The notes below the pieces were generated by a model that did not search any database, was not told where the DNA came from, and worked only from the letters and a program-made list of their open reading frames with translations. Of a DNA stretch of 7,336 nt, positions 4,927 through 7,336 are shown piece after piece. The translations under genes and the position numbers were made by a program. The stretch is from assembly GCA_030642885.1 (NCBI GenBank), contig DAOWMX010000110.1, forward strand, positions 1 through 7,336, given 5' to 3'. This stretch comes from Anaerolineales bacterium (GTDB lineage: Bacteria; Chloroflexota; Anaerolineae; Anaerolineales; E44-bin32). Every line of letters begins with the position of its first letter. The stretch's first letter is position 1.

Positions 4927-7336
4927 CTACTCGTTCCCCGTAATTCGCGGGTAGAAATATTCCAGCAGATTCTGGGCAGGCTTTCCGTAAACGGATGCGG
5001 ATTTATCATAGAGCCTTGCGGTCGGATTAAAACCGCGGACGTAGAAACCGGTGATTTCATCTCGTGCAAAAGCGCCCAGAATTACGGCGTTAATCGCCTC
5101 TGTCTGTGCGAGTAGATCTACGGCCAGGTCCGGATCGACTTCACTGCCAGCGGCGAAGCTCCCGGGATCACGGCAGCTTCCATCTGGCGCAGGTGGACAG
5201 GAATTCGCACTTCCTTCTAGCGAGAGATATTCCACACTTAAAGTGACCGGCTTTCCCTGTAGGCCCGGCTGGACCAGAAGCCAATCGAAGGTCTGGTCCA
5301 CGGTTGTTTTCAACGTATTGAATTCTGTTGATCCATCCCGGGATAGCGGGATCCGCCAATAAATGCTGATCTCGTCCATTTGCTCCACAAACGGGGGCAG
5401 ATCAAGCGAATCGATCTGCAGCTCAACTTCTACAGATATTTGACCGGAGAAGCGTTCGCGAATTTCGAGAATCAGCTCTTCCCATCGCACGCCGGCGTCA
5501 TTGGGCACTCCTGAGGAGGAACCGTCCGCAAGTTGGCCGGAGGGGAGGCCGGGAGCGATGTCGTGGGTGTTGATGATCAGTTTCTCGACCCCCATCTCGT
5601 CAGCGTACTCAGCGAAGGTGAGAAGGAAAGACCTATACTCTTCGAACCATAGGTTCCACCAGACGTTATCTCTCGCCGCTTCCTGCCACCATGTTTCTAT
5701 GTTGCCGGATTCAACCGAGATCGTTGGGCGGAGATTCACCTGCATATCAAGGGCTTTTGCCTGTTGGACCCACTCCCCGAGCTCGTCCTTGAACGCGGCG
5801 CGGCCGGGATCAAACGAGATCAGCGGGAACGGGTTCTTTTGTGTGATCAGCCAGCGCGGGGTAAGCGTAATCGCGTTGACGCCGATCGAATTGAGGTCAT
5901 GGATGCTATTGGGCACGGACGTCTTCCATGTTGGGGTATATCCAGGCAGGAAGTCAACTCCGGCTTCAAACCCCTGTCGTGGGAGGATCGCCTGACTCGT
6001 GATGGATGGGTGAGGAGAGTTAGTCTCCAGCCACTTCCAGGCGATAACTTGATCGTGGATTTCAACGTCGCCTTGCTCGAGATCGAGTGCGCGCCCTGTC
6101 GACATAGGTCCTGCTGTGTCTTCGTCATCGGCGCTGCTGCATTGAAGATTGCGACAATAGCGGTATTCCACAACTCCGGCGAATTTCAAAGGTCCGTGTA
6201 ACTCATACGCCCATTCATGGGGTGCGATCTGCTGCATAGGTATTGGCTCGAACCAGGAGCCCGGTTTGAACTGCAGACTAACCCCCTCCTCGGGCGGAGT
6301 GTTTTCGGGGACTTCGACGTGGAATCGTAGACTTGAATCCCCACTCGAGCTCCAATTCATCACAGTGTCACGCAGCGTTGTCTCTTGTTCAGGGATGATC
6401 ACCTGGCGAGTTACGAAATGACCTCTGTCATCCCGCTCGGCATTCCACAATCCATCACCCAGCGTGTACTTATAGCGGAGGTCGGTTCCGCTATAGAGTG
6501 TTAGGACCGCCAGGTAGTGGGTTGGATCAATTTGAACCAGGGATGGCATATGGGGCGTGGATGTGCGGATGTTTCCCAGAAGATCAACGAAGCGATTTCC
6601 GAGTTGTGAGATGTTTCCGGTAAGGTGGATTGGTGCGTTCGGGATGTGATCCTCGGGAACGGTAACCTGGAAAGTTATGTGAACCGGAGTTGCCGCCTGG
6701 AGAGAGAAAACTACCGGTGTACTTGAATCTGCAGCCACCTGTGCGCCCTGCTGTACGGATCTATATGCCCCATTTGGGCTGAAAAGGGTTACATTGTGGA
6801 GGCCGGTAGGGAGGTCATCAAGGCGGAATTTCCCTTCACCATCGCTAAACGTGATCAGACCGCCCGCGCTGACAGCAATCTCGGGGACACCATTCCCTGT
6901 GGAAGCGTCCAGGACCTCGCCGATGATGCGGCCAGTCCTTCCTTCAAAGGGCACATCAGACCACCCTGCGATCACATCGTCGATTTGCACTGGTCCGCTT
7001 ACGAGCGCCACCCGTGTTCGGATAGACTCGAAGTTTGCATCTACCTCTCGTGCTTCGGCTGGGGATCGGCGGGCGTAGCGATAATAGAGGAGCGAACCGA
7101 TCGTGGATGCGATCTTCACCTGCCTTCGTCCGTCACTTGCTGAGTCCATTGGAATTGAATAGGTGTTGTAGTCCAGGCCGGTCACTGGATCGAGGAGAAC
7201 GAGTTCAATACCAGAGTCTGAGTCAGTCGCCGCCGGCAGGACAACTGTAAATGTGACCTCAGCCGAAGGAGAGGGGGTGGCGTTGCTGATAGGAACCGGC
7301 GATGGCAGCACTACGGGCACGGAGGTTGCTGGTAAT
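4927..7336 (-). CDS. Large modular surface protein: starch-binding-like repeats, CarboxypepD_reg-like domain, C-terminal TIM-barrel-like (GH113-like) domain; N terminus beyond window
   Basis: The frame is open through the right edge; the GTG at 7320 is only the first possible start inside the window, and upstream codons continue in the same P/S/T-rich style. Numbered from that GTG, three related beta-sandwich modules are visible: about 22-120, 215-323 and 331-428. Each opens with a V/I/L-x-F-x-V-x-[VL]-P strand, has an internal Y-x-Y motif (YYRYARR, RYKYTLGDG, EYRYCRN) and ends in D-x-V-x-x-W (DDVIAGW, RDTVMNW, HDQVIAW). The middle one (LTGNISQLGN, LGDGLWNAE) looks like CBM20-type starch binding. 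A carboxypeptidase-regulatory-like domain (GEVLDASTGNGVPEIAV, about 132-208) sits between modules 1 and 2. Residues 445-797 resemble a (beta/alpha)8 glycosidase-like domain, closest by eye to GH113 mannanases (LTPRWLITQKNPFPL, RWEELILEIRERFSG, ending DKSASVYGKPAQNLL). A Glu is not obvious where catalysis is expected (LIINTHDIAPG), so activity is doubtful. Likely extracytoplasmic carbohydrate binding. Stop is TAG. Confidence 0.75.
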   Translation of the reverse strand, partial: LPATSVPVVLPSPVPISNATPSPSAEVTFTVVLPAATDSDSGIELVLLDPVTGLDYNTYSIPMDSASDGRRQVKIASTIGSLLYYRYARRSPAEAREVDANFESIRTRVALVSGPVQIDDVIAGWSDVPFEGRTGRIIGEVLDASTGNGVPEIAVSAGGLITFSDGEGKFRLDDLPTGLHNVTLFSPNGAYRSVQQGAQVAADSSTPVVFSLQAATPVHITFQVTVPEDHIPNAPIHLTGNISQLGNRFVDLLGNIRTSTPHMPSLVQIDPTHYLAVLTLYSGTDLRYKYTLGDGLWNAERDDRGHFVTRQVIIPEQETTLRDTVMNWSSSGDSSLRFHVEVPENTPPEEGVSLQFKPGSWFEPIPMQQIAPHEWAYELHGPLKFAGVVEYRYCRNLQCSSADDEDTAGPMSTGRALDLEQGDVEIHDQVIAWKWLETNSPHPSITSQAILPRQGFEAGVDFLPGYTPTWKTSVPNSIHDLNSIGVNAITLTPRWLITQKNPFPLISFDPGRAAFKDELGEWVQQAKALDMQVNLRPTISVESGNIETWWQEAARDNVWWNLWFEEYRSFLLTFAEYADEMGVEKLIINTHDIAPGLPSGQLADGSSSGVPNDAGVRWEELILEIRERFSGQISVEVELQIDSLDLPPFVEQMDEISIYWRIPLSRDGSTEFNTLKTTVDQTFDWLLVQPGLQGKPVTLSVEYLSLEGSANSCPPAPDGSCRDPGSFAAGSEVDPDLAVDLLAQTEAINAVILGAFARDEITGFYVRGFNPTARLYDKSASVYGKPAQNLLEYFYPRITGNE

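Noticed and set aside
5501..7250. Plus-strand ORFs opposite the modular protein (5501-5995, 5764-6201, 6794-7143, 7035-7250)
   Set aside because: All overlap the convincing 797-residue minus-strand frame and show no domain-like sequence.
1..7336. tRNA, rRNA, CRISPR array or attachment site
   Set aside because: I saw no cloverleaf-like sequence, no regularly spaced repeats and no direct repeats bordering an integrase; this is by eye only.

Overview
The window is ordinary moderately GC-rich bacterial chromosome. The mix of genes suggests a Chloroflexota (Anaerolineae-like) genome: an Anaerolineae-style CapA-type metallophosphatase, a multi-module carbohydrate-associated protein with repeated starch-binding-like domains, and a lipoprotein thioredoxin. 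This assignment rests on remembered family resemblance, not on a marker gene, and is tentative.

Layout, left to right. (1) 1-855 (+): 3' part of a CapA/PGA_cap metallophosphatase, followed by a strong hairpin terminator. (2) 975-2486 (-): bifunctional glutamate formimidoyltransferase / formimidoyl-THF cyclodeaminase, converging on the CapA gene. (3) 2487-2764: divergent intergenic region with a -10 box for the (-) gene, small inverted repeats and the RBS of the next gene. (4) 2765-3328 (+): lipoprotein thioredoxin interrupted in frame by one TGA exactly where the first redox cysteine of the CxxC motif belongs. (5) 3329-3472: intergenic region holding a 12-bp terminator hairpin nested inside a 13-bp inverted repeat. 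(6) 3473-4624 (-): acyl-CoA dehydrogenase. (7) 4625-4926: gene-free stretch with the N-terminal remnant of a REP-associated/IS200-like tyrosine transposase. (8) 4927-7336 (-): large modular protein, open at the right edge, with three homologous beta-sandwich modules, a carboxypeptidase-regulatory-like domain and a C-terminal TIM-barrel-like domain.

The main result is item 4. The TGA at 3086-3088 lies in the context FFAFW-[TGA]-PTC, and the same frame continues through a complete thioredoxin fold to a TAA at 3328. A stem-loop just downstream has the spacing and loop guanine expected of a bacterial SECIS element. The best reading is a selenocysteine-containing (UxxC) thioredoxin-like lipoprotein of 187 residues, which standard annotation would split into two short ORFs or call a pseudogene.

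The genes do not form one pathway. FTCD belongs to histidine/one-carbon metabolism, the acyl-CoA dehydrogenase to fatty or branched-chain acyl-CoA oxidation, the CapA-like and modular proteins probably to the cell surface or polysaccharides, and the selenoprotein to extracytoplasmic thiol redox chemistry. No selA, selB, selC or selD is in the window, so Sec capacity must be checked elsewhere in the genome.
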